64,000 nt of DNA, from the NCBI GenBank assembly GCA_011316305.1, contig SAUG01000026.1, positions 186,001 through 250,000 on the forward strand, read 5' to 3'. The notes below the pieces were generated by a model that did not search any database, was not told where the DNA came from, and was given only the letters and a program-made list of their open reading frames with translations. Positions 45,901 to 56,774 of this stretch are shown one piece after another (position 1 is the stretch's first letter; every line of letters begins with the position of its first letter). Source of the stretch: Rusavskia elegans (Eukaryota > Ascomycota > Lecanoromycetes > Teloschistales > Teloschistaceae). The position numbers were made by a program, and so were the translations under genes.

Positions 45901-47958
45901 GTAACGATGCACATGCTCCTCCCTTGCAGTCTACCTGTCATCCGGCATCCGATCCCTTTGTTTTGGGACGCATCTACCACATTCAGTGCGAAGGTCTATC
46001 CGAGCTCTTCTACGCCCTCACGGATGGATCATGCCATACAATCGACCGACTTGATATTTCTATCGGTTTTTCGATCGAGGATGGACGCCGCGAAGTCTGA
46101 CTACGTAGCTCTTTTCGCTCCCGCTGAAGACGACCACGACACCCAGTGGGCTGAACATTTTAGTGGAACAATTAAGGGTGAGAAACTGAGGCAAATGGAT
46201 GCGTCCGTATCGGCATTATCCAGGTTGGGTATAGTTCACGATCTGACTCGACAGGGTGTTCCTCATATCCTGAAGGGCTTCGAAGAGCAGAGCTCAGATT
46301 TAGACACTTTACAACCTCCAACTCATGAGAATGAACTCTTCTTCCACGTGTCTCGGTTTCCTAAACGGACCGATTTCCTACATCCGGTTCCTGCGGACGT
46401 TGAGAAGACACTCCACAAAGCCAACAAGATACTGCTGAGGCCTGAAGACTGCGAGATCGATAGACTGCCCCTTCCATACGCCTACTTTGCTGCCATGGTT
46501 CCATCAATTCTGCACCGTATAGGTGTCCGTTTGCTTTCCAGGTTCCTCTGCGATACCCTGCTTGCACCAGTAGAGCTCAGTCAGTTGGACTTGGTGATCA
46601 CTGCGGTTACCACCAGCGCTTCACACGAACCCTCGAACTACCAGAGGCAGGAGTACTTGGGAGACTCAGTTCTCAAGTTCCTTACCTCACTAACCCTCAT
46701 GAGTGAGCGACTCCGCTGGCATGAAGGCATCTTGTCATCAGCAAAGGACCACATTGTCTCCAATGCGTCTCTGGCAAAAGCAGCGCTGGAGGCTGGGTTG
46801 GACACTTTCATACAAACTAAGTCCTTCACTGGAACCAAATGGAGACCCCTTTACGTGTCGGATCTTCTGGATTCGACAGCCGAAGAGCCACGTGAGATGT
46901 CAACCAAGACGCTGGCTGATGTCGTTGAAGCCTTGATTGGCGCAGCATTCTTGGACGGTGGCTTCGATAAAGCCATAGCCGCCCTCAAAATCTTCCTACC
47001 AAGAGTCTCCTGGTCTCGAGTGGACGACAGGACCGAGATCCTTCTCTCGGCCTACGACATCTCCATCATCTACCCACCTCACTTTACCCAGCTGGAGCAA
47101 GTCATCCGATACGACTTCAACCACAAGGCTCTCCCCCTCGAAGCTCTCACCCATCCATCCTACACGGGTACCAACGTCAGCGCCAGCTACGATCGACTCG
47201 AATTCCTCGGCGACGTCTGTCTCGACATCATCGTCTCCAGCACATCATTCGCCCACGAACCGCCAATCCCCACGCACGGATTACATCTCATTCGGACCGC
47301 CGTCGTGAATGCAAACTTCCTGGCTTTCCTATGCCTCACCCTCTCAATGTCAGTACCTCGCACCACCATAATCACAGAAGGCAAAAATAAAATCTCCTCC
47401 CACGAAACCACCATCCCTCGACAAATCTGGCAATTCATGCGTCAAACCGCCCCAGCCGTCCGTCTCGCCCAGCAAGACTGTCTCAAACGCTACGAAGCGC
47501 TCAGAGTACCCATCCTCGAAAGCCTCCAACAAGGCACACACATCCCCTGGTCTCTGCTCGCCCGCCTCGACGCGCCCAAATTCCTCAGCGATATCATCGA
47601 GTCGCTCATCGGCGCCATTTACATCGACAGTCGTGGCTCGCTGGCGGCTTGCGAGGCGTTTTTGGAGACTTTGGGGGTGATGGGGTATTTGAGACGGTTG
47701 ATGCAGGGAGGGGTGGCGTTGTATCATCCTAAGGAGGAGTTGGGGCAGTTGGCGGATACGGAGAGGGTTAGGTATGAGGTTTTTAGGGGGGACGATGGGG
47801 ATGGAGGAGGGGAGGAGAGGAGGTTGGGTTGTGCGGTTTGGGTTGGGGAGAGGGAGGTTGCGAAGGTTGGGGATGGGCTTTGTGTGGTGGAGGTGGAGAC
47901 GAGGGCGGCGGAGGAGGCCGTGAGAATATTGAAGACGGAAAAGAGAGGAGAGATGTAA
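42993..47958 (+). CDS. DCL2: Dicer-like protein 2 (RNA silencing ribonuclease III)
   Basis: Seven exons (42993-43151, 43199-43227, 43292-43340, 43404-43586, 43646-43715, 44159-44303, 44349-47958) give 1414 residues. Cuts long dsRNA into siRNAs; in moulds DCL2 is the main antiviral and transgene-silencing Dicer. Domains in order: DExD helicase with MDTGSGKT (about 53-60) and DEAHHC (about 163), helicase C with TSALEEGIDVSACN and QRRGRARK (about 460-500), Dicer dimerisation domain (about 560-650), RNase IIIa with YQRQEYLGDSVLKFL (about 975) and RNase IIIb with YDRLEFLGDVCLDIIVS (about 1160), each with the E...LGD...acid set. No PAZ domain is visible and no C-terminal dsRNA-binding domain is clear, as in fungal DCL2. 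The DEAH box is split by a 443-bp intron, long for this genome. The C-terminus (ERVRYEVFRGDDGDGGGEE onward) may be a degenerate dsRBD. Confidence 0.94.
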
Positions 47959-48277
47959 TGATGCTTGATATTTGGTGTCGAGGAACCCAGATTGAGGAAT
48001 GGGAGCTATCAGGGGCACTTGATGACGATGTTACGACCTTTCGGAATCTTCTATTAGATCAATCATGAGTCCTGTTCAAGTCCCCCTTTCGAGGGTTTAA
48101 ATTGCTACATCTGTGACAGCTTGCCTTGGCAGTCGAGGTATCGCACGTTGAATAGCTCATTCAGATGCAACACGCTGTGATGTTCAACCCGTCGAATCGA
48201 ACAACATATCATTATAGGTCGGCAAACCATGTGAAGATGTGTATTCCGGAAGAAAGTTTCGCTCTTCTGCTAGCATG
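47959..48277. other. Convergent intergenic region DCL2 / PRE8
   Basis: 319 bp between two stop codons facing each other. Nothing recognised. Confidence 0.5.
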
Positions 48278-49350
48278 CTACAGATTGGTCAAGTAATCTT
48301 CTATCTCCTCTTTCGTCAACTTTCGAAAACGTGGACCTTTGGCCCCTTCCACACCCTCATAGCCCAGAAGATGATCGGCAGGAGGACCCACGATTCCTAT
48401 ATCAAGACATTAGCACCAACTTACTACTTTGTAAATCGCAATGCGTACCTATCTCCACAGTCTCACCGTTCATCTCGCCCTCGATCGTCTCCTTCAGCGT
48501 CAGCAGCGCGATATGCACCGCATCCTCCAACTCCAGATCATCCTTGTACCTCTTCTCCAAAAACGTCTTCGCACTCGTTGCGCTTTTGCCAATCGCTGTG
48601 GCCTTCCAGGGGAAATAACTCCCACTCGGATCGACTTGATACAGGCTTGGCCCTCCCTTCAATATGCCCCCGGTCTTCCCACCTGCCTTCTTTTTCTCCG
48701 CCTCAGTCTCCAAGCCCTCGTCGGCCAACTCCTTGGTCTCCGGCTCCACGCCGTCGTCCCATCCTGCGATTAACAAGCTCACACCGTAAGGCCGCACGCC
48801 TCCGGATTGAGTGGCTTCCTGCATGACTCGGGCAACGTCTTGGACTAATATCCGCGTGGGCGGGTACTCGTTGTAGATACGTTTGTAGCCTGTATGGGAG
48901 ACTTTGCGAGCTTTATCGACGAGGACACGGTAGTCGGGACCCATGCCGGAGTAGACCATGCCGATGTCAGGGGTGATGAGGGAGACTTTGGAGAGGGAGG
49001 GAGGTTCGATGAGGGGGGAGGAGGATTTCTTTTCGGTTGCAAGGACGATGCCATTTGTTGCTGTGAGAGGACATGTGAGATATAGCTGTCCGGGTTGAGC
49101 TCAAGGCGTGCGAACCTTTTATACCCAAGGACGTTACACCCTGGTTCACGGCGTTTAGTGCATATTCTAGGTCGAGTCAGATATGGGTGCGTAGGGGTTT
49201 CAATCTTTGAGGCTGGTTGTACCTATCTGTACAAGCTTTCCACTGAGAGAACGAAGTCAGCGAGGAACTCGGACGATCTTTGCTATTGTAGGACGAAGCA
49301 ATGTACCTTGGGGAAAAGGTGGTGAGAGAAAAGGAATATCGGTCCGCCAT
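48278..49350 (-). CDS. PRE8: 20S proteasome subunit alpha-2
   Basis: Five exons (49350-49307, 49242-49223, 49166-49116, 49060-48449, 48396-48278) give 281 residues. Non-catalytic outer-ring subunit of the 20S proteasome in cytosol and nucleus. The spliced N-terminus [20 protein letters not shown] followed by [11 protein letters not shown] is the proteasome alpha signature with the YS...FSP gate tail and fits alpha-2. [49 protein letters not shown] and [20 protein letters not shown] follow. A charged insertion of about 32 residues ([20 protein letters not shown] region) interrupts the strand pair after GWDDG and explains the length over the usual 250. The second exon is only 20 nt. Confidence 0.93.
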
Positions 49351-49782
49351 GGCGGAGACTCGATTATGAAGGAGAGTTTACGAACTACTCAGCATCGGCG
49401 ATGTGGCTGACAGTCAAATAGTTTTGAGAGGATGTAGCTGCAAAGGAGTGCGTGGAAAGTCCTCTCTAAGCAAGCTGTAGTACTCTAGAGTAGAGCAAGT
49501 AGAGCTCCAAAATCCGTACCTCTGTACCAAGACAGCCTTCAGCTGATTCGCCAGCTCGCTTAGTCACCCACCGCAGCCGCGCGCTACCCATCTACGAATA
49601 CGATCCATCACTCTGTCTTTGTTCCTTCACCTAGGAGAGTCGGAGTAATCGTCCGCCTCGTTCGTTGGACCAGCATGCATCACTTGCTAAGCGACGCTGG
49701 TCGAACAAACAGATTGCTCTCAAAAAAAGCTGGCTAAGCCAGCACATGGTAGACACTTCACGACTATTTCTCGGATCCCACC
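49351..49782. promoter_or_regulatory. Divergent promoter region PRE8 / RING-CH gene
   Basis: 432 bp between start codons of a proteasome subunit and a ubiquitin ligase. I searched by eye for an Rpn4-type PACE element and did not find one. Confidence 0.5.
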
Positions 49783-50893
49783 ATGACTTCGACAGGCTTC
49801 AACCCAAATCCCGGTTGGAATTGGCCGCAGGATATCCCTTCAGCGCCGCCTGATTCGACCAACCTTCCAAGACATCGCTCCGTACCAGGAGCTTTCGACG
49901 AGAACGCTCCTCCGCCGCCAAGGCAGAGAAGCAACTCACCAAACGCCCAGCGCGCTCCTAGGCCAGACAGGCACTGGCCTCCAAGGCAGTGCAGGATATG
50001 TCTCGAGACCGTTCTTCCAACCTTTCATCCGCCACCGGAAAACATCCCCAGCATCCTACAAGGCTCTCCATCCGTCACGTATGAATCGTCCGATCCAGAG
50101 TTAGGTAGACTACTTCGTCCGTGCAAATGCAAGGGCTCCTCCAAGTATGTCCACGAGGGCTGCTTACAGGCCTGGCGACATGCCGATCCCGGCTACGGAC
50201 GAAGAAACTTCTGGCAGTGTCCTACCTGTGGCTTTCAATATCGCCTCGAACGCATGCAGTGGGGTCGATGGATCAGCAGCACCGTCACCCAGATCACACT
50301 GACCGTCTCAATCCTGCTTCTTACCATCTATCTTGCTGGCTTCATCGGAGACGTCGTTATCAATTTCTATCTTGATCCGTACTGGTTCATCTCTACCAGG
50401 CCTTGGGCAGAATTCGGTGCTAAGTTTGAGCCGATCATTCTCGATGAGGATGAGCCAGCCTCTTGGACCGAGCACTTTCTGAAAGGCTTTGCCTCGGTGG
50501 GTCTCCTGGGGTTCGCCAAGGTGCTCTTCACTTCGCCTTGGCAGTGGTGGAATCTGAGGGGTTCGGGGGGCGGTATCAGGCGTGCAGGTTCGACTGGGCG
50601 TGAAAGAATGGCTGGTATCAATTGGTTGGTCGTGGTTATTGGCGTCTCGACCTTTCTTTGGGTGAGTCTTGCACAACGAACTATGTGGAATGACAGGCTG
50701 ATCATTGCTTAAGGCTGTCTACAAGGGCATTCGAGCCTGGACCCGGCGAACGCTGGAGAAAGCGGGCGAGCGGGTCATGGACGAAGGAAGTAACGACGAT
50801 GACGATGACGAGGATGTAGGTGTCGATACCGGACATATCCCACAGCCGACCTCGACCGCTGAGTCTCCTACACCTGAGAGGCAGAACAGCTGA
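49783..50893 (+). CDS. RING-CH (MARCH-type) membrane E3 ubiquitin ligase
   Basis: Two exons (49783-50661, 50714-50893) give 352 residues. The Pro/Asn-rich N-terminus is followed by a C4HC3 RING-CH domain (about residues 69-150): CRICLETV, CKCKGSSKYVHEGCLQAW and FWQCPTCGFQY give the C-x2-C, C-x-C, H-x2-C and C-x2-C ligands. A loop of about 35 residues separates the first and second cysteine pairs, longer than in animal MARCH proteins but common in fungi. Hydrophobic segments follow at TLTVSILLLTIYLAGFIGDV, FASVGLLGFAKVLF and INWLVVVIGVSTFLW, so it is membrane-bound. The C-terminal tail is acidic (DDDDDEDVG). Likely role: membrane-protein quality control; the organelle is unknown. Confidence 0.9.
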
Positions 50894-51491
50894 AGGGAAA
50901 AACACATTAAAGATTGTCACGTAATATATCAATGTCCTCCAATATTGAGAGATACATTTCCTATGTTACCAGTCTCGCAGGATCACCGTAGCCGCATTAA
51001 CTTAAGTTGTCACACCTTTGTTCTCCATGGCGTGCCAATTAGTCAAAATGCGCAGATCCCGCAGCCTGCCTCGGATCTTGAAGTGCTATGGTAGCGTCAT
51101 GTTATCGCTTTCTTGATTTGGCAATGCGATGTCGTCTTTGCTATCCTTGCCATGGAGGCACTTGCCGTCTGGCAGATTCAATGTCTCTGTGATCTGGTAT
51201 TGACGGTAAATTTCTGCGAACGGAACAATAGATGTATGGTTGGGATCTACGAATATTGACCCTGACGATCGAGTGAGTCTCCTGCATTGTGGCATTCAAC
51301 CCACCGATAGAAGGATTGACAGGCCTTTGTATATACTTCGATGCTTGAACCGTACAAACCATTATTGATTCATCATCAAGTTGGCTTCCCCCGTAAAACA
51401 TACCGCGTGCCGACCCCTGAACGCCCATACACCCATCCATCCCAAACGCCATGCGCAATGCAAACACTGATACCTCTCCCCCACCCATAGC
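50894..51491. other. Convergent intergenic region
   Basis: 598 bp between the stop codons of the RING-CH gene and calcipressin. No gene with support. Confidence 0.5.
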
Positions 51492-52277
51492 TCAAGAATC
51501 CTGCATCAACTCCACAGGCGGCCTGGCCGTATGCGCCAAAATCTTCCCCGCATCCACCGGACTCTCCTCCTCACTCCCCGTCGTATCCTCCACAATGACG
51601 GCCGGCAGCCCGGGACTCCCACCATGAGTCTCAGGCTGATAAACGGTCGTGGTCGTTGAACACCCACTCCGTCCCCTAACCCTCTCCGCCGCCTCTTCCT
51701 TCCCTTTTTGAAACGAACTCTCATCTGCCACGGCATTGGGTCTTTGTTTCAACCCCGCCAACGCGCTGGCCAAATCCTCGGCATGGACCTCTTTGTTCGG
51801 GGGGCCTTCGTTTCGCACCTCCCAGCCAAACGGCGGACTGGGTGGCGGGCTGATGAAGAACATTTTCTGGCTTTGCGGGGCGTGGAGGTGCTGGTCGGTG
51901 ATTTCGATGGGGGTGGGTTCACCGAAGTAGATGCGGGCGCGGGAGGAGCCCATGATGGGGACATTGTCGAGGAGGGTGTGGATTGCAATGGCATCGTCGG
52001 TGGTGTAGAAGGAGGCGATGATGCGGCGGAATGATTTCAAAGGGGAGAAGGAGTGGAGAAGGGTGTGATTGGAGATGAGGGTACGAATTTGGAGGAGGGA
52101 GGTTGGGTGGAAGATTGAGGGGTCGAGGAGGTTGGTTATTAGGAGGGTATTCGAGGGTGGTGAGGGTGAGATGAGAGGGGGGATGGCGGAGAGGTCCAGA
52201 GAAAGTGGTGTGCGGGTTCCTTTTGATTCTGGACTGGATTTGAGCGATGTTGGTGGGGAGTGGTGAAGGTCTGTCAT
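51492..52277 (-). CDS. RCN1: Calcipressin (regulator of calcineurin)
   Basis: Single exon, 261 residues from the first in-frame ATG at 52277. Binds and modulates the calcineurin phosphatase. Degenerate RRM-like N-terminal domain with NTLLITNLLDPSIF and SFRRIIASFYTTDDAI. Then the family motifs: ARIYFGEPTP, FFISPPPSPPFGWEVRNEGP (the SP-repeat that is phosphorylated and docks calcineurin), a Pro/Val PxIxIT-like PAVIVED, and TARPPVELMQ near the C-terminus. All four are in the expected order. Expression of fungal calcipressins is normally raised by calcineurin/Crz1 signalling; no site was verified here. Confidence 0.93.
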   Translation of the reverse strand: MTDLHHSPPTSLKSSPESKGTRTPLSLDLSAIPPLISPSPPSNTLLITNLLDPSIFHPTSLLQIRTLISNHTLLHSFSPLKSFRRIIASFYTTDDAIAIHTLLDNVPIMGSSRARIYFGEPTPIEITDQHLHAPQSQKMFFISPPPSPPFGWEVRNEGPPNKEVHAEDLASALAGLKQRPNAVADESSFQKGKEEAAERVRGRSGCSTTTTVYQPETHGGSPGLPAVIVEDTTGSEEESPVDAGKILAHTARPPVELMQDS

Positions 52278-53665
52278 GATGCTGGTCTGGAATGATAGCG
52301 GTTGAGATCTTGTTCCAGTGGTAGGCAACGTTTTGTGAAGCGCATCGAAAGCCGTCGACGTTCTTGTACAGTCCCTGTGGCGAAATATCCCATGCGTTAT
52401 CGATAAGTGTCGGCCTCCGCCCTCTTTCTTATTCGTACATCGGCCATCTGGTGCGCCTCAACCAAGCCATCATATCAGTAATCACTCCTTAGTCGTCTTG
52501 CTGAAGAGGTCAAGAGGCTTGCAATTGGCATGGCTGTGATATCGTTAGCAGCGACCACGCCTTGGCCTTCCTACTCGTATACTTCAAGCAGCGATCGGGT
52601 CAGATATATGGACAAGCCTGCGTTCAGCCAGCAGCATCCATGCCTATAAGCCTGAAACGGCAGTACGATGTTCTCTGTACAGAATAATAACAAGAAAGCT
52701 CTGAGCTGGATGGTATCATCCGCGCATCCCCCTGTTCTCCACTTCCTCTTCAGCCACGGTGATGCTTGGCCTTGATACTACACGTTGCTATTTGAGCACG
52801 AATACTTTGATCTCGGCTCGAACTAAGATTGTACCTTCAAAGTCTTATGACTCAAACAAGTTCTCATGTTTCGAAAGTCGAAGATGGTGTCATACGTGCA
52901 CAAGCCCCTTCTGAGACAATGTTCCAAGTTCCAAGCTCGCTCTTGCGTCCTGAAATATCTGTTCGATAGACCAATCCACAAAATGGGCATCTTGTGATGT
53001 AAAAACTTTCATCGACAGTCGAAAAGATGGGTCAATGGATTGGACGAAGCTTACTGGGCAAACTTGTATCGGGCCGCAAAGCAGTAGGGCGGCTGCGATG
53101 GCAGCGAGCATGACTCCACATTAAACAGGCAGCAGCAGCAAGACGACAATTTGGAATTAGTACTATGGGGATATATAGCTAGCCATCATGAGATCCAATC
53201 TCGTACCTGGTACAACTCCCACTTATCCGTTGTGTTGCCCCAGTGCGCCTGGAGGCCCAAGGCAGACAGTCATCCGCGAGAGCTCCTCATTGTTGATCGT
53301 GTGCTGTCGCAACCAGAATGTCAGGCTGGGAGGTGGCAAATTTTCAATGCTCGCCACCGGCACCGCCTCTTTGCCCCTTTGCCCCTTTTTGCCATCGCCC
53401 GGACGACTAAAAGCTGACCCACACGAGAAGATGGCCATAGTCCTCGCGTATTGAACTCACGACAAATCTCGATCTGCCTTCGTGGGGCCTCCTCCTACCT
53501 TGGGGAACCTCGTCTTACTCCTCTTCTCCCTTGCCTGCCTTGATCCCCAACGCCCCGCTATCCGTGAGTCGAGTTCAATGCAGCAGAAGAATGTAAGAGA
53601 TGAAGATGATGTGACTAAGAGAGAATTGGAATCGAGAGCGAGCTTCAACGGCCTCTCCCTGGGCT
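52278..53665. other. Intergenic region, 1.4 kb
   Basis: Between calcipressin and the zinc-finger gene. A 73-codon minus-strand frame (53111-52890) begins with a signal-peptide-like sequence; it is discussed as a candidate only. Nothing else recognised. Confidence 0.45.
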
Positions 53666-54502
53666 TCAACCGCGTGCACGGCGAGAATTCGAGTACGCGG
53701 TCTGCGCAACTGCAACGCTGCGTTCATTGGGTGAGACCGGAGGAGTCGGGTAAGCGTTCACATGGCGCGATCGGTCCTCGCTATTACCCTTGATGTCTCG
53801 ATAAACGGCGTCGGTGATTACGTGGTGGTTCCAAAGGTAAGTGTACAGCTGGAAATCCGGTTGGGCACAGGACAGCGAGTGACCGAGTTGATGGTGGATA
53901 AAAACATGGTACATCCGTTCTTGCCAGCTTGTTATACCGTCATGGGCGTCGAAAACTGCTTCACAAAAGCAACATCGGTTGGAGGTCGGTGGGCCAACAC
54001 GGCCGAAATGGGTCAGACTGTGCAGAATCCATTCTCTGTCGTTGGCATCCGCAAAATGCTCGAAACAGTATAAAAGATTGAAGGGACATTCCAATACTCT
54101 CGTCCGCCGCGGAGGACTGACGATCAAAGCGCCATCCTGGTCCTGCCTGAGAAGAGGCACATGGTCCAAGTGTCTTGCACCCATGGATGACGACAAGGAT
54201 GCCGGACTCTCGAGACTGGACGCCCTCGTCAGAGCTGCAAGATCTTGGGTCATGCTATCCCTGGTATGGTCACTACCGGAAAGCAGCAAGGAAGTACCAT
54301 TGCTTTGTGAGGGCGGGCCGTGGTAGTCATGGGTGCGGTAGCGATTTGCTTCAGGCAAGGTGGACTGCAAGGCAAGCTGGCGAGGCAGCCTCGAATCTTC
54401 GTCGTTGCTGAGGTAAGTCTGGATCGCAGGGCGTTGCGGCTTCGCGGACCGTCTGCTCACTACACTCCCATTAATTTGTATCCTCACATCTCGAATGTTC
54501 AT
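53666..54502 (-). CDS. C2H2-like zinc-finger protein, fungal, function unknown
   Basis: Single exon, 278 residues. The first half is Ser/Arg-rich and disordered. From about residue 136 come two atypical zinc-finger-like modules: CPFNLLYC...HSLTH (C-x6-C and H-x3-H) and CCFC...HVFIHH (C-x2-C and H-x3-H), then LYTYLWNHHVITDAVYR. This arrangement is familiar from uncharacterised fungal proteins with a degenerate C2H2 pair. The C-terminus contains a TPPVSP phospho-type site. Nuclear localisation and DNA binding are inference; spacing in finger 1 is unlike classical DNA-binding fingers, so a protein-interaction role is equally possible. Confidence 0.7.
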   Translation of the reverse strand: MNIRDVRIQINGSVVSRRSAKPQRPAIQTYLSNDEDSRLPRQLALQSTLPEANRYRTHDYHGPPSQSNGTSLLLSGSDHTRDSMTQDLAALTRASSLESPASLSSSMGARHLDHVPLLRQDQDGALIVSPPRRTRVLECPFNLLYCFEHFADANDREWILHSLTHFGRVGPPTSNRCCFCEAVFDAHDGITSWQERMYHVFIHHQLGHSLSCAQPDFQLYTYLWNHHVITDAVYRDIKGNSEDRSRHVNAYPTPPVSPNERSVAVAQTAYSNSRRARG

Positions 54503-56216
54503 TCATACTGGTGGAAGTCGGTCTGCGGTTCACTTATCCAACGGCTGAACCTTCGCTCCTCTTATCGTTGTAGGGCACAGGTGGTCTTCGAAGCTCTCGA
54601 GTGTTTGACTTGCAGTGAGCGTCGTTGCTGCACAGATGGAGAGCTCCTGGCCATGCGAAACATTCGACAGGCTACTGAGGACTCGTCGAGGGATCCACGA
54701 TTGGAGCTTGAGCTCAGAGATGGCTACTTCTGCATGGAGGAGGACGTTTGACGCATGACCGAGGCATAAGGTGAGTAAGAGCAGTAGTCAAGCTGGTGAT
54801 TATGAGCAACATCTAGGTGTTGTGCTACAGTCGACTGATTGCCTGTTTACTTTGCAACCTCAGACAGTGACCGCCGAATATTAAGTCAATGCTCTCTCAT
54901 TACAGGTATTCGCAGTTCCATATGGCAGATCTGCGACGGTGCATCGTTCATCTTTGATCTCATCTGAAGTCCATGTCCCACACGACTGGCAACTCAAAGG
55001 AGAGCGGCGACTATGTACTAGCCCAATCTCGTTCTCACCTCTTTTAGACACACCTTTTAGACACACTACCGTACCCAGAAAATGAATAGTGGGGCTAAGA
55101 CTTGGCAAAGGCTTGATTTTCGGCCCAAAATCGACTTCTTCTTCCGGATATTAAAGGTCATGGCTATATTAGAGTACTGTAGGGTGCAATACGCAGTACG
55201 ATAATCGACAGTATATAATTTCTGTCGTGATTTGCATGGTGGTCATGTGAGGAAATCATTTTCTGTGTCGTCCCAAGCTATCATTGAGACAGCTTATGTC
55301 AGCAGCCAATTGGCAAACCCTATCAAAATTGAGGTTTTCTCGTTCTATATGTGTTAAAATCCATGCCAAGACTTTAGCCTGTCTAAAATGTACCTAGGTG
55401 AAAACGAGTAGTGACCAGTAGTCGCCTTACAAGGAATGAATATCAATGATCGATCTCGAAACCATGAGTCCTGGTTAGCCCCGAATGGTGGTCAATTGAA
55501 GCTTTCAAGGCACCCTTCCGTGCAGAAAAACTAAAGCATTTTTTTCGTTATGATAGAACTGTCTGGTCGATATATGTACAGGTATTATCCGGCTGCATTC
55601 GCGGAATCTCGTTGGCTGCGGAAGATCCCACCCAATGCTTCAAAAGACAAAGGACGAGCAGGTGTGGGACTTCTGGGGTGCGCGGGTCGGATAAAAATCT
55701 TTCATACGCTCTTGCTGGCGCATTGAGCAAAGCATAAGAACGGTGAGGAAGATATCAGACGCAGGGGTAATTGAGTGATTTGACTGAACCAAAGCCATGC
55801 TTCACCGGGCTCCTACATGTCCAAACAACAAGAACAGATGGGAGAACATGGCGAGCCATTACAATCATGCTGACTGTTCAAGATCCAACTCGACGTGGAA
55901 ACGATGATTGCGCGAAAGATTAACAAGCGCAGAATGTGAAAGGAAGTGGTAGTGGTGGGCTGGGTCACAATGACATATGCAAAGTGCAGAGTCTGACACA
56001 CTCTGGATAGATTGCTGCAACGAGAGCTTTCAACGTGCAGGAAGCACCGCAGAGCATTTGTTCTCACTTGGGGCAAGTAGCAAGCCAGGCCCCATGATCT
56101 TCTCAAGCCGCCAACCTAACCTGTTGGCTCAGCGATCCAACCTTGGCCTTACCGTCTTTTCCGATCAGGCCTTCACTCGCTGCAAGGCGGTGTTACCGAC
56201 CCATCAAGAAGTCCCG
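54503..56216. other. Intergenic region, 1.7 kb
   Basis: The largest gap apart from 3289-5198. Relatively AT-rich around 55130-55560. Small frames lack any family features. No RNA gene or element identified. Confidence 0.5.
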
Positions 56217-56774
56217 TCATTTGGTAACCGAACTCCGGTTCAAGGCCTCGAGTAGCTCGGGTCGAGCAGCAAGAGCTTGCTTGGCCTGTTGATATGACAT
56301 CCACTGTCGCCCTCTCTTGTCCTTTTCCGGCCATTCGGTCGCCTCCCGATCGACGCGGACTTCGTAGAACTGATAGGCCGCCTTGGGGGCCTTGGGGGTA
56401 AGCTCGCCGGGAGGACGCATTTCCGGGATGGTTCCCAGATCTTTCAACACGGTGCAGACGATGCCGGCTTCTTCCCAGGCCTCGCGGCATGCAGCTTCCT
56501 GCGCGGTCCCTTCATCTGTCTCCCATCCGCCCTTGGGTAGCACCCATCCGCCGCGACGGGTCGATTGAATCAGAAGGACCTTGGTCTTGTCGTTCGACAG
56601 AGGAACGACGCCAGCCACTAATCGCTCGCCCTGGGCACCATATCCTGAAAGCACGGCAGTCATTAGTCAGGGCCCGAGGAGGCTGATAGCGTGCCACCTC
56701 TCGGAAATCGCGTGTTTGAGCTTACGTTGATTGTCTCGACCGGTGCGTGCAGTTGCTGCAAGGTTCTGGGCCAT
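56217..56774 (-). CDS. Nudix hydrolase, diphosphoinositol polyphosphate phosphohydrolase type
   Basis: Two exons (56774-56726, 56644-56217) give 158 residues, typical for the yeast Ddp1 / fission yeast Aps1 group. These enzymes cleave inositol pyrophosphates, diadenosine polyphosphates and sometimes polyphosphate. It opens with TARTGRDNQRYG joined across the intron, then ERLVAGVVPLS and GGWVLPKGGWE. The Nudix box lies at about residues 55-77 (GGWETDEGTAQEAAC then REAWEEAG), with the REAWEEAG acid cluster that binds Mg2+. AAYQFYEVRVD and EWPEKDKRGRQWMSYQQA after the box match the same subgroup. Start chosen at the first in-frame ATG. Confidence 0.9.

Noticed and set aside
54320..54751. 143-codon plus-strand frame opposite the zinc-finger gene
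   Set aside because: Mostly antisense to a gene with recognisable zinc ligands; no own motif.
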